Positions 16,688 to 25,564 are shown, counted from the first letter of the stretch. The stretch is 64,000 nucleotides of DNA from Methylococcus sp. Mc7 (GCF_019285515.1 NZ_CP079095.1:1608501-1672500), one strand, 5' to 3'. Program-made: numbers and translations. The notes: a model not told the origin generated them from the letters alone.

Positions 16688-18430
16688 CCTCTAAATAATT
16701 CATAACATATTGAATCCATTGTATAATTAGCCCATTTTCGATGTCACCCATTTGATCATGCCGCGCTTTGAAGTCAAGCAATCCAGCAAGCTGCAACTGA
16801 CCTCGTATTCCGGCCTGGCGCTGATTGGCCAGTGCTGCCAGGCGGCGCAGGTGGAGGCGGTCATTGACCCGAAGATCCCGGTGTCGCAAGGCATGCGTAC
16901 CTCGGACATCGTCAAGAGCGTGGTCGGGCTGTTGAGTCTGGGCAAGAGCGACTTCGAAGCCATCGAGCCATTCCGGAATGATCGCTTCTTCAAGGAGTCG
17001 CTGGGGCTGACGAAGGTGCCCGGAGCCGTGTGGCTGCGCCAGCGTCTGAATGCCAAGGCGGAAGCCATCCGCGATCTGGCCGATGAGCTTTCCCTGAGGC
17101 TGCTGGAGCGAACCGAGGCGCCGATCACGCCGCACAAGGGCTATGTCTGCTGCGACATCGATACCTTCGCCATGGACAATAGTGGCACGAAGAAGGAAGC
17201 GGTGTCGCGCACCTATCAGGGCTTCGACGGTTACACGCCGATTGCCGCCTATCTCGGCAACGAAGGCTGGAACACCGGGCTGGAACTGAGGCCAGGGTCC
17301 CGCCACTCGGCGTTCGAGACGCACTACTTCTACGAGCGGCTGTTTCCGCGCATCGAACGCCTGGTCAAACCGGATCAGCCCGTGCTGCTGCGCGAGGACA
17401 GCGGTTTCGACGGCGCACAGCTTCTGTTCGCCAAGGCCGCGGAGCGAGACCGGCAAGCCGCGCTGGGGCGAAGCCTCGACTTCATCTGCAAGTGGAACCC
17501 CCGCAAGCAGGACAAGGGGGACTGGGTCAAGCGCGCCGAGGAGGCGGGCGCCTTTGCCGAGGCTCGTCCAGGCAAGCGGGTTGCGTTGCTGTCGTTGGAA
17601 GTGGAACGCGCCTGGCACAAGGAGAAGCGCTCCTTCCGCCTGGTCGCCCAGGTGACCGAGCGCACCATCGACAAGAAGGGCCAACACCTGCTGGCCCCGG
17701 AGGTCGAACTGGAAGGCTGGTGGACGACGCTCTCCTGTTCCGCCGAGGAAGTGATCGAACTCTACCAGCACCACGGCATGCATGAGCAGTTCCACTCCGA
17801 GTTGTTCGGCTCCGCCGAATCCTTCGCCTCGCTCAGGACCGCCACTGCGTGGCGTCCTGCGCCCTTCGGGCTTGTCAAGACCGACCTTGATCTGGAGCGG
17901 CTGCCCTCGGGCAAGTTCGACACCAACGACGTGATCCTGCATCTGGCGGCCTTCGCCTACAACTGCCTGCGTCTCTTGGGACAGATCGGCCTGACCGGCG
18001 AGATTGCGCCGATCCGTCATCCGGCCAAGCGCCGCCGCATCCGGACCGTGCTGCAGGAGATCATGTACCGGGCGGCGAAGTTCGTCGCCCATGCCCGCCG
18101 GCTGATCCTCGATTTCGGCCGTGGCGTGGCGGCAAACGTAGCCGTGTTCGTGATGCTTCAGAATCGGCTGTGGGCGGCGGCGTCCGGATGACGGGAAATG
18201 CCTGCCGCACGCCTCGAATCCCTGATTCCGGAACCCCGGAAGGGACAGTCTCGCGCATGGAGCGGAAAATGAGCTGACGATAAGCGCACGCCAAGCAGAT
18301 TGGCCCCGAAACCCCGGTCGAACGTTCCCCGGATCGCCGGTAGCGAGGGCAAATCCCAAGGGAGAGCGCTCGAAATTCATGCGTTCAGGCCCGATGGGAA
18401 GGTGTAAGCCGAGGGGAACACGGATTCAGG
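16669..18430 (+). mobile_element. IS1380-type insertion sequence
   Basis: About 1.76 kb bounded by inverted repeats: TTCCTGAATCCGTG at 16667-16680 and its exact complement at 18419-18432, with similarity continuing to 18 of 19 bases. It carries one transposase gene. The flanks (AATT and AAGT) are not a convincing duplication, and the genes on both sides are truncated exactly at the ends, which points to an adjacent deletion after insertion. Confidence 0.75.
16758..18191 (+). CDS. IS1380-family transposase
   Basis: DDE transposase of about 477 residues. Typical segments are VGLLSLGKSDFEAIEPFR near the N-terminus, YVCCDIDTFAMDNSG (first catalytic Asp), VLLREDSGFDGAQLL (second Asp), and YQHHGMHEQFHSELFGSAE with the catalytic Glu. 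It looks intact. A TTG and then an ATG (16758) are possible starts. The 240 bases after the stop up to the right inverted repeat contain no gene. Confidence 0.9.
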   Translation: MPRFEVKQSSKLQLTSYSGLALIGQCCQAAQVEAVIDPKIPVSQGMRTSDIVKSVVGLLSLGKSDFEAIEPFRNDRFFKESLGLTKVPGAVWLRQRLNAKAEAIRDLADELSLRLLERTEAPITPHKGYVCCDIDTFAMDNSGTKKEAVSRTYQGFDGYTPIAAYLGNEGWNTGLELRPGSRHSAFETHYFYERLFPRIERLVKPDQPVLLREDSGFDGAQLLFAKAAERDRQAALGRSLDFICKWNPRKQDKGDWVKRAEEAGAFAEARPGKRVALLSLEVERAWHKEKRSFRLVAQVTERTIDKKGQHLLAPEVELEGWWTTLSCSAEEVIELYQHHGMHEQFHSELFGSAESFASLRTATAWRPAPFGLVKTDLDLERLPSGKFDTNDVILHLAAFAYNCLRLLGQIGLTGEIAPIRHPAKRRRIRTVLQEIMYRAAKFVAHARRLILDFGRGVAANVAVFVMLQNRLWAAASG

Positions 18431-18500
18431 AAGTAGGGACGAATACGAGCAGGAGGTTCGGCGCGAATTCGAGCAAATTGTTTCCGATGAACCCGGAGCC

Positions 18501-19145
18501 ATGAGCGTGGACAAAGGGTTATATCGAACGCACGAGGCGACTCTGAGCGGGCAGGCGGCCCTCGGGTTTGAGAAAAAATACGAAGGCCACGAGATTGAAT
18601 TGACGGCTGTGAAACTCAAGGGCACGTTGCCGAGCACTGAACATGTCAGAACTCCCCAGATGGATGCGATCGACTTGGCCGAAAGGACGCAATGGGCGCG
18701 CGACCAGTGGAAAGTGATGCAGCAACGCGATCGGCATGAGTATCTGAATGAATTTGAACACATGGAAAGCTCGTTTCAGAACAAGAAAAGCGAAAAGCGC
18801 CATCAATTTTCGACCCTCAAGCACCAAAACGACCTTGCGGCCTGGCAAAGTCGCCAAACGTCGGTGCAGCAGCCGGTTTCTAGTAACGGTGGCGGTGCGT
18901 CGATCTGGGATGGAGCCGCACAGGTGGTTATGCCAATGCTGACGGGGATAGCGGCGGGAGCGATCGCCAATCGGGCTTACTCAGTACCGGGCGCTGCGTC
19001 TTCTCCGATTGACTACAACGCGCTGGAGACAGCCTCGATTACTCCGAAAATTAACTCCGCGCCGAGCGCCCCGCCTTCTCTGGAAGGGTCAGGGCTGCCT
19101 TCCTGCGAATTGGCTTCCGGAAAACCAGGACCTTGCCGCCGTTGA
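18501..19145 (+). CDS. 5'-truncated hypothetical protein of the envelope locus
   Basis: The frame is open without a start from the IS end at 18432 and reads DEYEQEVRREFEQIVSDEPG before the first ATG at 18501, so the original N-terminus has been lost to the IS1380-type element. The remaining 214 residues have charged, helix-forming middle parts (LAERTQWARDQWKVMQQRDR, FEHMESSFQNKKSEKR) and a Gly/Ala hydrophobic stretch, VVMPMLTGIAAGAIAN. I recognise no family. The stop overlaps the next start (TGATG), so the downstream gene was translated in tandem with it. Confidence 0.5.
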   Translation: MSVDKGLYRTHEATLSGQAALGFEKKYEGHEIELTAVKLKGTLPSTEHVRTPQMDAIDLAERTQWARDQWKVMQQRDRHEYLNEFEHMESSFQNKKSEKRHQFSTLKHQNDLAAWQSRQTSVQQPVSSNGGGASIWDGAAQVVMPMLTGIAAGAIANRAYSVPGAASSPIDYNALETASITPKINSAPSAPPSLEGSGLPSCELASGKPGPCRR

Positions 19146-20029
19146 TGGCAACTCCAACTATCTCTTTGATCAAGCGTACTGCCTTTTTTAACAAGGCAGG
19201 TTTTCGTAACTTCTTACCGGAATTGGTGCTGGTTGTTTTGATACTGTCCAATTGCTGCCGGGCAGATACCTACCGCTCCGACGGAGAACCCGTCCTGCCC
19301 GCCCCGGCGCCAGTGGTTGAAGATGATCGGCCGGCGGTCGGTGCATTCGCGCAACGCTACTGGGCTCACAAGAGCCCGCGCATCGTGCTGTTCTGGAACC
19401 GTGAGATGAGCGATGAGACGGAACGGAAGAAGGTGCTCACCGAGACCACGGAGTCAGCCGACCGCTATAGCGAAACCGAGACCACTGACGTGACAAATTC
19501 CGACTCGGGGCAGAACAAGCTGCGGGAGTTGGAAGGGTTCAAGAAAAACGTCACGGTCAAGAAGACCTCGGAAGAAGCCCAGGATGACAACCAGCGTGAG
19601 GGACTGAGCGAAAAGACCGAGTTCCTGTTGCGCAAGGCGGTGATGGATAAGCTCGCCGCCGCTGGGGTTCGCTTCATTGACCGGGCGATGATGATCCGGA
19701 CGACGGCGTTGCACCAGGGATATATCGAAGCGCAGACCGCGGAAACGCACGGCTTGCTGAATCAGGCTGACTGGCTGATGGAGGTACTGCTGGTCCCGGA
19801 TGGGGATGCTCCGCTGGGTTACGGTTTTCGCGTCGCGCTCAAAAATCCGCGGACCAGTTCGGTGTTGTCGGAATTCTACACTTCCGCGCTCCCAGTGATC
19901 CGCCAGCAGCGCCGTTTCGTTGCCAGGCACGGGGGCTTCGAACGGGAACCGCCGCGTCAAGCGACGCTTTACGATGTGGCAGACGCGTTATCCCGCGATA
20001 TTTTGCGTGAGTTCGAGCAGAGTCTTTAA
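19145..20029 (+). CDS. Exported protein with CsgG/LpoB-like character
   Basis: About 294 residues. An N-terminal signal or anchor (FLPELVLVVLILSNCC, about 23-38) is followed by a secreted domain. RIVLFWNREMSDE resembles the first strand of CsgG/TolB-N-like folds. A long acidic, threonine-rich insertion (TETTESADRYSETETTDVT) is followed by a helix-strand LRKAVMDKLAAAGVRFIDRA, the usual 'x-DR' signature of such folds. The C-terminus has LYDVADALSRDILREFEQ. It is translationally coupled to the truncated upstream gene and followed 17 bases later by the next gene. Function unknown; the fold assignment is tentative. Confidence 0.5.
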   Translation: MATPTISLIKRTAFFNKAGFRNFLPELVLVVLILSNCCRADTYRSDGEPVLPAPAPVVEDDRPAVGAFAQRYWAHKSPRIVLFWNREMSDETERKKVLTETTESADRYSETETTDVTNSDSGQNKLRELEGFKKNVTVKKTSEEAQDDNQREGLSEKTEFLLRKAVMDKLAAAGVRFIDRAMMIRTTALHQGYIEAQTAETHGLLNQADWLMEVLLVPDGDAPLGYGFRVALKNPRTSSVLSEFYTSALPVIRQQRRFVARHGGFEREPPRQATLYDVADALSRDILREFEQSL

Positions 20030-20046
20030 GAGGAGAAAGGACTGAC

Positions 20047-20766
20047 ATGCTACCGCAAACCGTTGCGATTCGGGCCGCCGAGATATGTGTTCAGTCATTC
20101 AAGGAGCATCCGCATTTAGCCGATTGTCAGGATCGGTGTCGGTGGTTTCGTTATTCGGGCGCGCTTACGCTGGTATGGCTGTTGTGCTGGAGTGTCGCCG
20201 GCACGGCAGGCGGGGTGGTGCCTCGCGCTGTGGCGGAACCTTCCTCGATTCAAGAGGTCCACGGCCCTGACGCTTCCGCCTTTGATGAGGGGCCACTTGC
20301 GGAGAAGGAAGACGGCGACGAGGACGCGGATGACGATTTTGTCCGCTGGCGCGGGGTGACTGTTGGTTTGCCCCTATATCGCGCCGAAGAGGAACCAGTT
20401 CTGGGCAACATGGAGTGGGGTTCCGGTGGACAGGGGAGGGACGGCGCCAACGGTTCCGGCCAAGGTGCTTCCTCCTACGAGGTGAATGGATTTCTCCGAA
20501 CCGGGGGGCAGGGGGCGATCGAGATATACCGCCAAGCAGAAGCCGCCTTATTTTCAGATTACGTGGCGGCACGCACGCGGTTGCGGAGCTCGCACGCCGC
20601 TCATCCACAATCTGTTAGTTACGCTCGGAAAGGCGACGGATCGTCCGTTGACTCATCAGGCTCTCGTTCGTACGGCCCGCTGGTTCGTCCTTGGTTGAGC
20701 TATGGCTCCGGATTCGGTCCGTGGTATGGCTCAGGTCCTTTCGGTTACGGAGTCGGTTGGTTCTGA
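20047..20766 (+). CDS. Secreted protein with Gly/Tyr/Ser-rich tail
   Basis: 239 residues with AGGAGAAAGG upstream of the ATG. A membrane segment (GALTLVWLLCWSVAGTAGG, about 38-56) is preceded by a long charged N-terminus, so it may be a signal anchor. A very acidic patch (EKEDGDEDADDDF) follows. The last about 40 residues are low complexity: SSGSRSYGPLVRPWLSYGSG and GPWYGSGPFGYGVGWF. Such YG/SG-rich tails occur in surface and matrix proteins. No family is recognised. It sits between the CsgG-like and LpoB-like genes in one apparent operon. Confidence 0.5.
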   Translation: MLPQTVAIRAAEICVQSFKEHPHLADCQDRCRWFRYSGALTLVWLLCWSVAGTAGGVVPRAVAEPSSIQEVHGPDASAFDEGPLAEKEDGDEDADDDFVRWRGVTVGLPLYRAEEEPVLGNMEWGSGGQGRDGANGSGQGASSYEVNGFLRTGGQGAIEIYRQAEAALFSDYVAARTRLRSSHAAHPQSVSYARKGDGSSVDSSGSRSYGPLVRPWLSYGSGFGPWYGSGPFGYGVGWF

Positions 20767-20810
20767 GGCCGCGTACGCTTCCTGACATATCTCATTTCTT
20801 GGATCGCAAT

Positions 20811-21452
20811 ATGCGTAATAGAGACGTTCAGCCCCTTTTAATTCTTTTTCTCGCCTTCGTCTTGCCGGGTTGCGGCAGTTCGACGAAAGCCAAATATGCC
20901 TCCGGTGTTCCAGCATTGGATGTCGATCCAACGGTCAAGGGCCCAGTTTCCGGGGTGGGAATAGAGGCGCATGACATCTCCGCGATGACCGATACCATGA
21001 TGCGCGACCTATTGAGGGTGCCGGAACTCGCGTCGAGGGAGAAGGCGCCCCGCGTAATCGTCGACGATTCCGACTTTCGCAACGAAGGTTCTCAGCCGAT
21101 CAATCGGAAGCTCATCGTTAACAAACTTCGCACCGCTTTGGCGCGATCAGCGAAAGGCCGCATGAAATTTCTCGGCCGTGAATTTGCCGATAGCGTTGAG
21201 AAAGAGAGGCAGCTCAAACGAGATGGCGTTACCGATATTGGGACGACCGGGCTCACCAAGGCGCATTTCGGGGCCGATTATAAGATGACAGGAACGATTG
21301 CAACGCTCGACAGTTACAGTGCGGCCACTGGCCTACAGCAGCGCTACACGCAAATTACGTTTGAAATGTTGGATTTGGAATCCGGAGAACTGATCTGGAG
21401 CAACCAGTATGAGTTGCAACGTGCGGCTGCTGATGATGTGAGTTATCGATAA
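20811..21452 (+). CDS. LpoB-like lipoprotein (penicillin-binding protein activator family)
   Basis: 213 residues. The signal peptide MRNRDVQPLLILFLAFVLPGC ends in a lipobox LPGC, predicting lipidation at Cys 21 or so. The periplasmic domain follows the LpoB pattern: VDPTVKGPVSGVGIEAHDIS, then RVIVDDSDFRNEG, KLIVNKLRTALARSAKGRMKF, and a C-terminal strand FEMLDLESGELIWSNQYELQ. LpoB of E. coli spans the periplasm to activate PBP1b. Here no PBP gene is adjacent; the neighbours are unknown exported proteins, so it may serve another envelope complex. Confidence 0.7.
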   Translation: MRNRDVQPLLILFLAFVLPGCGSSTKAKYASGVPALDVDPTVKGPVSGVGIEAHDISAMTDTMMRDLLRVPELASREKAPRVIVDDSDFRNEGSQPINRKLIVNKLRTALARSAKGRMKFLGREFADSVEKERQLKRDGVTDIGTTGLTKAHFGADYKMTGTIATLDSYSAATGLQQRYTQITFEMLDLESGELIWSNQYELQRAAADDVSYR

Positions 21453-21493
21453 AGTTTTAATGTACTGTCTTCACGTCAGAGCAGTTAACCGCC

Positions 21494-21697
21494 ATGAGTC
21501 TGATGATCTCAATGAAATATTTCATCGAGCTAGGTCGAAACAAGACATTATTCCTGGCTTCATTTTTGCTATCGGCCATGCCTCAGGCATTCGCCGATAC
21601 GATCAGAATACTGCCACTTGGGGATTCCATCACCCAAGGCGGACGCAAGGACAGGCCGGAATATTCCTACCGTTATGACCGGCGGGCTCTAAACTGA
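21494..21697 (+). pseudogene. SGNH/GDSL hydrolase, truncated by IS30 insertion
   Basis: A signal peptide (KTLFLASFLLSAMPQAFADT) is followed by IRILPLGDSITQGGRKDRPE, the block I motif (GDS with the nucleophilic Ser) of SGNH hydrolases. The frame continues for seven residues (YSYRYDR), then enters the IS30 left end and stops at 21697. The remaining catalytic blocks are missing, and nothing like them occurs right of the IS at 25102, so the gene is dead and partly deleted. Confidence 0.75.
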
Positions 21698-21961
21698 AGT
21701 GCAACACCGAACGATTTGTTACGGTGTTGGAATGGGACAAGATTATAGGCAGTTGAATCAGGCCGACCGGGATGCGATCCATCGTGGTCGGTTGGAAGGG
21801 TTGAGCCAGAGGGCGATCGCGAGGCGGCTGGGGCGTCCGGCGTCGACGATTTCTCGAGAGCTGAGGCGAAACACAGGTAAGCGTCCGGCCGAGCGCATTC
21901 TTTCGCGGCCTTAGCGCGCGAGGCACAGTATCGCCGGATTCCTACAGAGGAGGATATGGCG

Positions 21962-22258
21962 ATGACGAGGCAAGAGCGTGAAGTTTTTTGGCTGGGGCTG
22001 TTGGAACAGCAGGCGGCGAGCGGATTGTCGGCGCGGGCTTGGTGCGTTCAAAAGGCGATTGGCTATGCGACGTTCATGTACTGGCGCCGGCGCTTGGTGC
22101 AGCGGACTAAGGCGGCGCCGCTGACACTGATCCGCGTGATCGAGGAGGACGCGGTCAGTGACGGTTTGTGGCTGTTGGTGGGCGGTGCACGCATCGAGGT
22201 GAAGGGCGGGTTCGATGCCGCCTTGCTGAAGCAGGTCGTGGCGGCATTGGTGTCGTGA
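21962..22258 (+). CDS. tnpA: IS66 accessory protein TnpA
   Basis: About 98 residues with a helix-turn-helix region, GLSARAWCVQKAIGYATFMYWRR. This pattern (recognition of a sequence-reading Cys/Gly/Trp motif) is typical of the IS66 accessory OrfA/TnpA. GAGGAGG favours the ATG at 21962 over the one at 21956. The stop overlaps the tnpB start by one base. Confidence 0.85.
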   Translation: MTRQEREVFWLGLLEQQAASGLSARAWCVQKAIGYATFMYWRRRLVQRTKAAPLTLIRVIEEDAVSDGLWLLVGGARIEVKGGFDAALLKQVVAALVS

Positions 22259-22599
22259 TGCTGGCGACGCTGCTGAGTGCGACGACGGTGTATGTGGTTG
22301 CCGAACCCTGCGATCTGCGCAAGTCCATCGATGGTTTGGCGCTGGCGGTGGAGAGCAGCCTGGGGCATTCGCCGTTGTCGGGTTCGGTGTTCGTGTTCTT
22401 CAACCGGGGCCGGGACAAGGTGAAGCTGTTGTGGTGGGATCGTCATGGTTTCTGGCTGGCCTACAAGCGGCTGGAGAAAGGCCGCTTCCGCAATCCGGTT
22501 CAGGGGACGATTTCGCGCTCGGACCTGCTGCTGTTGCTGGAAGGCGTGGACTTGTCGGTGGTGCGTTTGCGGGAGGTTCGGGCCGGCCGGGTCGGGTGA
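22258..22599 (+). CDS. tnpB: IS66 accessory protein TnpB
   Basis: 113 residues with the hallmark CDLRKSIDGLALAVES, VFVFFNRGRDKVKLLWWDR and GFWLAYKRLEKGRF of the IS66 Orf2 (TnpB, PF05717) family. It is required together with TnpA for IS66 transposition. The catalytic partner tnpC follows after 59 bases. Confidence 0.92.
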   Translation: MLATLLSATTVYVVAEPCDLRKSIDGLALAVESSLGHSPLSGSVFVFFNRGRDKVKLLWWDRHGFWLAYKRLEKGRFRNPVQGTISRSDLLLLLEGVDLSVVRLREVRAGRVG

Positions 22600-22658
22600 T
22601 CGAAAAAGTGGCTGAAACCCGCATCAGAGCTGGGCTTTCGGGTGGTCTACCGGGTATC

Positions 22659-24167
22659 ATGGCAGCCATGAATGCCGCCGCTCTCGCCGAAGAAAATCGT
22701 ACGCTGAAGGCCACCCTGGCCCAGCGCGAGGCGCGCATCGAACGGCTGGAATTCGACCTGGCACAGCTGAAGAAGCTGCTGTTCGGCGCTCGCTCCGAGA
22801 AGCTCAAAACGCTCCCCGACAGTGAACAACTGCCGCTGTCGGCGGAAGTGCCCGAGGACGCCCCCGTCGCCAGTCCGGTGGAGTTCAAGACGGTGGTGCA
22901 ATCGCCGGTCAAGAATCCGCCCAAACGCACCGCGCTGCCGGAGCATCTGCCGCGCGAGATCGTGGTGTTGCCGCTGTCGGCGGAAGATCGCCGGTGTCCT
23001 GAATGCGGCGAAGAGCGGCCGGTGATCGGCTACGAAAGTTCCGAGCGGCTGGACTACCTACCGGCCACCCTCAAGGTGGTCGAGACCCGCCGGGAAAAAT
23101 GCGCCTGTTCCAAGTGCCAGGGGCAGCTGACCACGGTGCCGGCGAAGCCTGAGATTATCGAAGGGGGCATCCCGCTGCCGGGTCTTCTGGCGCATCTGCT
23201 GATGGCCAAATACGGCTATCACCTGCCCCTCTACCGCATCGAGCAAATTTTTGCCCACCAGGGTGTGCCCATTGCCCGCACCACGTTGTGCGACTGGGTC
23301 ATCCAGAGCGGCTGGCAACTGAAACCCTTGGCTGAGCGGATGCTGGCGTTGCTCAAGCAGCAGCCGGTGATCTTCTCGGACGACACCACTGTGGCCGTGC
23401 AGGACCGCGGCAAGACGCGGGAGACGCGGTTTTGGGTCTACGCCGGCCACTCCCCGCCGATCGTCGTCTACGATCACACCGAAACCCGGGCGGGCAAACA
23501 TCCCAAGGCCAAACTGGAAGGCTACCGCGGCTACCTGCAGGCGGACGCCTATGCCGGTTACGACCAGATCTTCGCCGCAGGCAAGGTCCTGGAAGTGGCC
23601 TGCTGGGCGCATGCGCGCCGCAAGTTCTTCGACATCGCCCGCCAAGCGGAGGCTGGCAAGCGCATCAGCGCCCACGAGGCCTTGGAATTCATCGGCCGGC
23701 TCTATGCCATCGAACGGGAAGCCAAGGAACAGCAACTCGACGCCGAAGGCATCCGCAAGCTGCGGCAGCAACAGGCGCGGCCGATCCTGGCCGAGTTCAA
23801 GGCCTGGCTCGAAGACCGGCTGCGCCAGTTAGCGCCCAAGACGCCCACGGCCCAAGCCATCGGCTATGCCCTCAAGAACTGGCCGGCGCTGGAGCGCTAC
23901 ACCGAAGACGGCCGCCTGGAAATCGACAACAACCGGAGCGAACGGGCCATCCGCCCCCTCACCATCGGCCGCAAGAATTGGCTGTTTCTCGGCTCGCCCA
24001 AGGGCGGCCAGGTCGCCGCCACGGTGTTCAGCCTGATCCAGACCTGCAAGGAGCTGGGCATCAATCCGGAGGCCTATCTGAAGGATGTCCTCACCCGCCT
24101 GCCTTCCACCAAGCAGAAGGACATCGACAGCCTGCTACCTCACAATTGCAAGCTGCCCGGGGCGTAA
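22659..24167 (+). CDS. tnpC: IS66 transposase TnpC
   Basis: 502 residues. An N-terminal leucine-zipper-like coiled coil (LAEENRTLKATLAQREARIE) is followed by LLFGARSEKL and a zinc-finger region with CPECGEE and CACSKCQG. The DDE domain has FSDDTTVAVQDRG (Asp), YRGYLQADAYAGYDQI (Asp), and IDNNRSERAIRPLTIGRKNW (Glu). A C-terminal helper segment ends in LLPHNCKLPGA. The frame is intact. Confidence 0.93.
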   Translation: MAAMNAAALAEENRTLKATLAQREARIERLEFDLAQLKKLLFGARSEKLKTLPDSEQLPLSAEVPEDAPVASPVEFKTVVQSPVKNPPKRTALPEHLPREIVVLPLSAEDRRCPECGEERPVIGYESSERLDYLPATLKVVETRREKCACSKCQGQLTTVPAKPEIIEGGIPLPGLLAHLLMAKYGYHLPLYRIEQIFAHQGVPIARTTLCDWVIQSGWQLKPLAERMLALLKQQPVIFSDDTTVAVQDRGKTRETRFWVYAGHSPPIVVYDHTETRAGKHPKAKLEGYRGYLQADAYAGYDQIFAAGKVLEVACWAHARRKFFDIARQAEAGKRISAHEALEFIGRLYAIEREAKEQQLDAEGIRKLRQQQARPILAEFKAWLEDRLRQLAPKTPTAQAIGYALKNWPALERYTEDGRLEIDNNRSERAIRPLTIGRKNWLFLGSPKGGQVAATVFSLIQTCKELGINPEAYLKDVLTRLPSTKQKDIDSLLPHNCKLPGA

Positions 24168-25140
24168 CGAGCCGCCACCTAACCGTTCGCCACTGAGACC
24201 ACAAGACCGGGCACCGCCGAACGCTTACAAACACAGCGGGTTGGCGTTACGATGCGTTGGCGGCTCACCGGCTGAGTCGGGAACGACGGAGACGCGGAGT
24301 CCGCAAGCTGGCGCCGGGCCGGCCGTTGTGGGAGCAGGTGATGGACGGGCTGTACCGGGGCTGGTCGCCGGAGCAAATTGCTGGGAGGATGCGCAAGATG
24401 CATTCTGAGGAGCCCGCGCAGCGGGTCAGTCATGAAACGATCTATGCGGCGCTATATGCGTTGCCGCGGGGCGAATTGCGCAAAGCGCTGCTTGGGCAGT
24501 TGCGGCAAGGCCAGGCCGGGCGCCGGCCCCGAGGCCGGGGCAAGGACCGGCGGGGCGGCCTGGTCGACATGACCTCCCTCCACGAACGGCCGGCTGAGGC
24601 GGAGGGGCGGCAGGTGCCGGGGCATTGGGAAGGCGATCTGATCAAAGGGGCGAGTAACCGCAGCGCGGTGGGCACGCTGGTGGAACGCAAAAGCCGGTAT
24701 GTGGTGCTGGCACGGATGCGCGACACCGGGGCTGAAGCGGCGCTGGAAGCCTTCACGCGGCACTTCCGGCGCGTGCCGGCCTGCGTTCGCAAGACCTTGA
24801 CCTACGATCAGGGCAAGGAAATGGCGCGGCATAAGGATTTGGCCCGCCGACTGCGCATCCGCGTGTACTTCGCCGACCCGCACAGCCCCTGGCAACGGCC
24901 CAGCAACGAAAACGCCAACGGCCTGATTCGCGAGTACCTGCCCAAGGGCATGGACCTCTCAGGCGTCAGCCAGGCCGAACTCAACCGCATCGCCAGACTC
25001 CTCAATGACCGCCCCAGAAGATGCCTGGATTTCGAAACCCCCGCCGAAGTCTTTCAGCGGGATATCCTCAACTCAAAATGCTCTGTTGCACTTCAAATTT
25101 GAAACCGCCTGGTCAAAAACTAATGGATAAGCGGAGGGTG

Positions 25141-25491
25141 GTAGGGTGCGCTGAACGAAGGGAAGCGCACCGTTTATTCCGCCGCTAAGCAGCTCAACTC
25201 TTTCAATCGCTTGCGTGTATTGCGCAGCTCGTCCGACCGGTTTGCCGCGCATTGCGATCATCTACTCCGGGCGATGTTCCTTCAGCCAGTCCGCCAGTGC
25301 TGCGTCGATTCGGGTTTGCCAGCCAGGGCCGGTTGCTTTGAAGCGGTCTACGACGTCGCGCGATAACCGGATCGTGATGCGCTCCTTTGGGGCCTCTGCG
25401 GGGCGCCTTCCTCTGCGCACGAGCGGCTTAACCGCCTCCCATTCTTCATCGGTCAGCGGCGCGGCGTCAGGGTCGGACAGGGCCGCCGCCG
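25141..25491 (+). repeat. Duplicated segment, copy 1 (350 bp)
   Basis: Begins GTAGGGTGCGCTGAACG and runs through most of the brnA gene. A second, diverged copy lies at 26610-26965 in the same orientation, 1.1 kb downstream, with the TumE/TumA module and gene debris between them. The left part (25141-25261) is non-coding as far as I can see. Confidence 0.8.
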
Positions 25492-25564
25492 TGATGGCGG
25501 CGTCTTCTTCCGGCGTGTTGAGCAGGACTTTCCTGCCGTTACGTAGCGTCAGAAACTTTTGCAT
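25262..25564 (-). CDS. BrnA-type antitoxin
   Basis: About 100 residues. The N-terminus is MQKFLTLRNGRKVLLNTPEE, the acidic middle is DEEWEAVKPLVRRGRRP, and the C-terminal ribbon-helix-helix is KERITIRLSRDVVDRFKATG then GWQTRIDAALADWLKEH. This matches BrnA (PF14384), which represses the brnTA promoter and neutralises the RNase BrnT. The upstream partner survives only as a C-terminal fragment, so this antitoxin is probably an orphan. Confidence 0.8.
   Translation of the reverse strand: MQKFLTLRNGRKVLLNTPEEDAAITAAALSDPDAAPLTDEEWEAVKPLVRRGRRPAEAPKERITIRLSRDVVDRFKATGPGWQTRIDAALADWLKEHRPE

Larger units (their letters stand above)
21877..24228 (+). mobile_element. IS66-family element (2352 bp) with perfect 8-bp target duplication
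   Basis: Begins GTAAGCGTCCGGCCGAGCGC and ends with the complement of GTAAGCGTTCGGCGGTGCCC. The direct repeat AAACACAG lies at 21869-21876 and 24229-24236, the 8-bp duplication typical for IS66. It carries the complete tnpA-tnpB-tnpC set and appears intact. Confidence 0.93.
21690..25101 (+). mobile_element. IS30-family element interrupted by IS66
   Basis: Ends share TGAAGTGCAACA: left AAACTGAAGTGCAACA at about 21691, and right, read inward, AAATTTGAAGTGCAACA ending at about 25100. The IS30 portion is about 1.06 kb; the rest is an inserted IS66 element. The left flank is the GDSL hydrolase gene; the right flank is unrelated, so no duplication can be matched. Confidence 0.75.
21732..25102 (+). 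pseudogene. IS30-family transposase gene split by IS66
   Basis: The 5' piece (21732-21876) encodes the N-terminal helix-turn-helix: LNQADRDAIHRGRLEGLSQR and IARRLGRPASTISRELRRN. The 3' piece (24237-25102) encodes the rest, with the DDE core: GHWEGDLIKG (first Asp), TYDQGKEMARH (second Asp), and DPHSPWQRPSNENANGLIRE (Glu). Deleting IS66 with one copy of its 8-bp duplication restores 336 uninterrupted codons, so the split is recent. Confidence 0.88.

Noticed and set aside
15990..18380. 796-codon minus-strand frame across the IS and LuxR remnant
   Set aside because: It runs antisense to the IS1380-type transposase, which carries intact DDE motifs, and shows no family features.
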